Shown: piece by piece, positions 6,396 to 7,713 of the stretch | Layout of the letters: the number at the start of each line of letters is the position of its first letter | Numbering within the stretch: position 1 is the first letter of the stretch | Assembly (NCBI GenBank): GCA_902766325.1 | Contig: CACXDF010000075.1 | Location: 1-7,713 of the forward strand | Source: an uncultured Eubacteriales bacterium | GTDB lineage: Bacteria; Bacillota; Clostridia; Christensenellales; DTU072 | Length of the DNA: 7,713 nt | Direction of reading: 5' to 3' | The notes under the pieces: model-generated | What the model saw: only the letters and a program-made list of their open reading frames with translations | What the model was told of the DNA's origin: nothing | Database searches by the model: none | Program-made: the position numbers and the translations under genes

Positions 6396-6411
6396 CGTTT
6401 CACATGAAACA
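6396..6411. repeat. parS-like 16-base inverted repeat, copy B
   Basis: CGTTTCACATGAAACA is the exact reverse complement of the 16-mer at 4152-4167, and thus the same sequence when each is read in the direction of its upstream gene. Here it lies inside a longer imperfect stem (6390-6401 with 6406-6417, 12 pairs with one mismatch, loop ACAT). It sits between the stop of the third plus-strand gene and the terminator hairpin, as in copy A. Confidence 0.65.
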
Positions 6412-6431
6412 TCGGGTCGGAAAACAAATTT

Positions 6432-6461
6432 TTCACTCCCCTAAAGGGGAGTGAATTTTTT
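6432..6461 (+). terminator. Terminator of the yabPQ operon
   Basis: A perfect 10-bp stem (6432-6441 with 6446-6455, TTCACTCCCC / GGGGAGTGAA) has a TAAA loop and six T (6456-6461). The T run overlaps the stop codon of the convergent minus-strand S51 gene. On the minus strand only AAATTTG follows the stem, so it is a poor terminator that way. Confidence 0.88.
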
Positions 6462-7386
6462 ATTCGTCATGCGCTTTATAGCCGTTTGAGCGACGATACG
6501 CATCGACGTAATGCGCGAGGTCGGCGTTCTCCGTAATGTCGACTTTTTGGATGCCCTTTGCGGGGAAGTAGAGATAGCACTTGCGTTTGGGCGTGAGCGG
6601 ATCGACCATGATCTCGTATTTCCCGGCATGGAAAACAACCGCGGCGCCGTTTTCGATGGCAAGAGAAGGTACGTCCAGTTTTTTGGCTTTGCGGCCGAAG
6701 TGTTTATAGGCGATGTTATCGAAGTGCGGGCAGACGCAGAAAGGCAGGATCCCCGTCGCGTAATAGTAGTCGTATTCGGCCTCTTTGCCGATAAAGGGGA
6801 AGTCGGTGATGACGCGGATGGTCTCTTCTTCCGATGAGTTATCGTAGCCCATTTCCGCCCAGCACATGGCGCCCGTGCTGACGCCGACCAAGATCGCCCC
6901 GCGGTCGAAGGCTTTTCTCATTTCGGCAAAGACGCCCGCTTTGCTCCATATTTGGCACAGACCGTTGAGGTTTCCGCCCGTTTCGTAAATAATGTCGGCT
7001 TCGCCGATCTTTTCTATGACCGCCTCGCGCGATTCGAGAGAAGGTTGCAACGTTTTGACCGAGCATCCCGCGTCGGTATAATGACGGACAAAGTCCTCGT
7101 TTTCTTTTATTTCGTCGTTGTGGCCGGAAGCCATAAAGAGCATATTCGGACGTTCTTTTCCGGACAGTTCGATGGATTTTCGGACGATGATCATGCGCTG
7201 GTCGTCGTTCTGATCGAAGCCGCCGCCCATGGCGATCACGGTGCCTTTCGCGGTATATTCCACTTTGTCGAGCGCGGCGATCTCTTCGTCCGAAAAATAC
7301 TTTTTCGGGTCTTTCGAGGGGGAACAGGCAGAAAGGCAAAGAACGCAAAAACAGACGAGCAAAACCGATACGATGATTTTTTTCAT
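6460..7386 (-). CDS. Lipoprotein peptidase of family S51 (PepE/cyanophycinase-like)
   Basis: The 308-residue protein starts with a lipoprotein signal peptide: MKKIIV, a hydrophobic core, and lipobox L-S-A-C with Cys21. The rest is a class I glutamine-amidotransferase-like S51 domain: AMGGGFD (52-58), ETGGNLNG (135-142), GVSTGAMCW (168-176) with nucleophile Ser170, and CPHFDN (219-224) with His221 as likely catalytic partner. S51 members include PepE, which cuts Asp-X dipeptides, and cyanophycinase. The exact substrate here is unknown, and an envelope location suggests extracellular peptides. The oxyanion segment reads GGNL and the elbow GVSTGA, small departures from the common GGNT and GVSAGA. 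GGAGG lies 5 bases before the ATG. Its stop overlaps the T run of the opposing terminator. No promoter fits between it and the HAD gene upstream, so it is probably read from upstream through the hairpin at 7405-7427. Confidence 0.9.
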   Translation of the reverse strand: MKKIIVSVLLVCFCVLCLSACSPSKDPKKYFSDEEIAALDKVEYTAKGTVIAMGGGFDQNDDQRMIIVRKSIELSGKERPNMLFMASGHNDEIKENEDFVRHYTDAGCSVKTLQPSLESREAVIEKIGEADIIYETGGNLNGLCQIWSKAGVFAEMRKAFDRGAILVGVSTGAMCWAEMGYDNSSEEETIRVITDFPFIGKEAEYDYYYATGILPFCVCPHFDNIAYKHFGRKAKKLDVPSLAIENGAAVVFHAGKYEIMVDPLTPKRKCYLYFPAKGIQKVDITENADLAHYVDAYRRSNGYKAHDE

Positions 7387-7404
7387 AAAGTCCTCCCAAA
7401 AAAT

Positions 7405-7427
7405 AAAAACGCCTGAAAGGCGTTTTT
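7405..7427 (-). terminator. Hairpin terminator or attenuator between HAD and S51 genes
   Basis: The stem AAAAACGCC (7405-7413) / GGCGTTTTT (7419-7427) has a 5-base loop. T-rich sequence follows on both strands (TTTTTATTTTTT on the minus strand), so it could work in either direction. It starts just after the HAD stop (7431) and ends 8 bases before the S51 Shine-Dalgarno. Confidence 0.75.
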
Positions 7428-7430
7428 TGA

Positions 7431-7713
7431 CTATCTTAAATCGTTGACGCTGTCCAAAACGTAATCGGGGCGAACGTCGCTTGCGTCGAGCATTTCTTTC
7501 GTTGTTTCTCCGGTCATAACGAGGATGCCCGTCATGCCGTTATTGACGGCGAATTTTATATCGGTGTATAATCTGTCGCCGACGAAGGCCATTTTGTCGT
7601 AACTCACTCCGCAGAAATCGGCGGTAAATTCGGCCATGGGAGAATAGGGCTTGCCTACGACGACGTCGGGTAAACGGCCGGTGACCTTTTCCACAAGCGC
7701 GATATAGGCGCCC
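7431..7713 (-). CDS. NagD/YutF-type HAD-IIA sugar phosphatase, 5' part missing
   Basis: Only the last 93 residues are visible; the frame is open to the right edge. They match the C-terminal half of HAD subfamily IIA (NagD, YutF, p-nitrophenylphosphatase type). GKPYSP holds motif-III Lys21 (numbered from the first full codon), and VGDRLYTD (44-51) is motif IV, with Asp46 and Asp51 as magnesium ligands, followed by the typical NNGMTGILVMTGET block. These cytoplasmic enzymes dephosphorylate sugar phosphates or nucleotides; the substrate is unknown. The nucleophile Asp motif and the cap domain lie outside the window. A GTG at 7694 is not a start because family homology continues upstream of it. 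It is probably the first gene of a transcription unit with the S51 lipoprotein. Confidence 0.9.
   Translation of the reverse strand, partial: GAYIALVEKVTGRLPDVVVGKPYSPMAEFTADFCGVSYDKMAFVGDRLYTDIKFAVNNGMTGILVMTGETTKEMLDASDVRPDYVLDSVNDLR

Noticed and set aside
4118..6461. The inverted pair of modules at 4118-4167 and 6396-6461 as ends of a mobile element
   Set aside because: The segment between them holds a sugar kinase and sporulation genes with no transposase or integrase, no target-site duplication is apparent, and each module fits as a 3' terminator of its own unit.
7692..7694. GTG start of a short 87-residue HAD protein
   Set aside because: The codons upstream of it to the window edge continue the HAD-IIA homology, so it is an internal Val codon of a gene cut by the window.

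Overview
The window looks like chromosomal DNA from an endospore-forming member of the Clostridia, probably an uncultured gut or plant-fibre-associated lineage. Evidence for this is the sporulation pair yabP/yabQ, the strong AAGGAGG-type ribosome sites, sigma-A-like promoters with 17-base spacers and TG-extended -10 boxes, and the carbohydrate-active genes. Exact taxonomy is inference. I see no mobile element, CRISPR array, tRNA or rRNA, and no gene-free stretch longer than about 135 bases.

Left block (1-4053, minus strand). Transcription runs right to left: a GH127 (DUF1680) beta-L-arabinofuranosidase-like enzyme, then 15 bases later a five-helix membrane protein fused to a SASA-type carbohydrate acetylesterase domain, then, behind its own promoter, a secreted lipoprotein alpha/beta hydrolase that runs off the left edge. 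GH127 plus SASA suggests breakdown of acetylated, arabinose-containing plant oligosaccharides. The GH127 promoter ends so close to its ATG that the mRNA should be leaderless.

Centre (4118-5188, minus strand). A PfkB-family fructokinase-like sugar kinase has its own promoter and a strong terminator, which separates it from the GH127 unit.

Right-centre (5222-6461, plus strand). A likely sporulation operon is divergent from the kinase. A sigma-E-like promoter precedes yabP, then yabQ (joined to yabP in the same frame by a single TAG), then a helical protein of a conserved Firmicutes type. The yabQ frame runs 170 bases into the third gene, which looks more like a frameshift than a natural overlap.

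Right end (6460-7713, minus strand). A lipoprotein version of a family S51 (PepE/cyanophycinase-like) peptidase lies downstream of the 3' part of a NagD-type HAD phosphatase. A terminator hairpin sits between them, almost touching the S51 ribosome site.

A recurrent element stands out. The kinase unit and the yabPQ unit both end with the same 16-base parS-like inverted repeat, followed in the direction of transcription by a CACTYCCC-type terminator hairpin.
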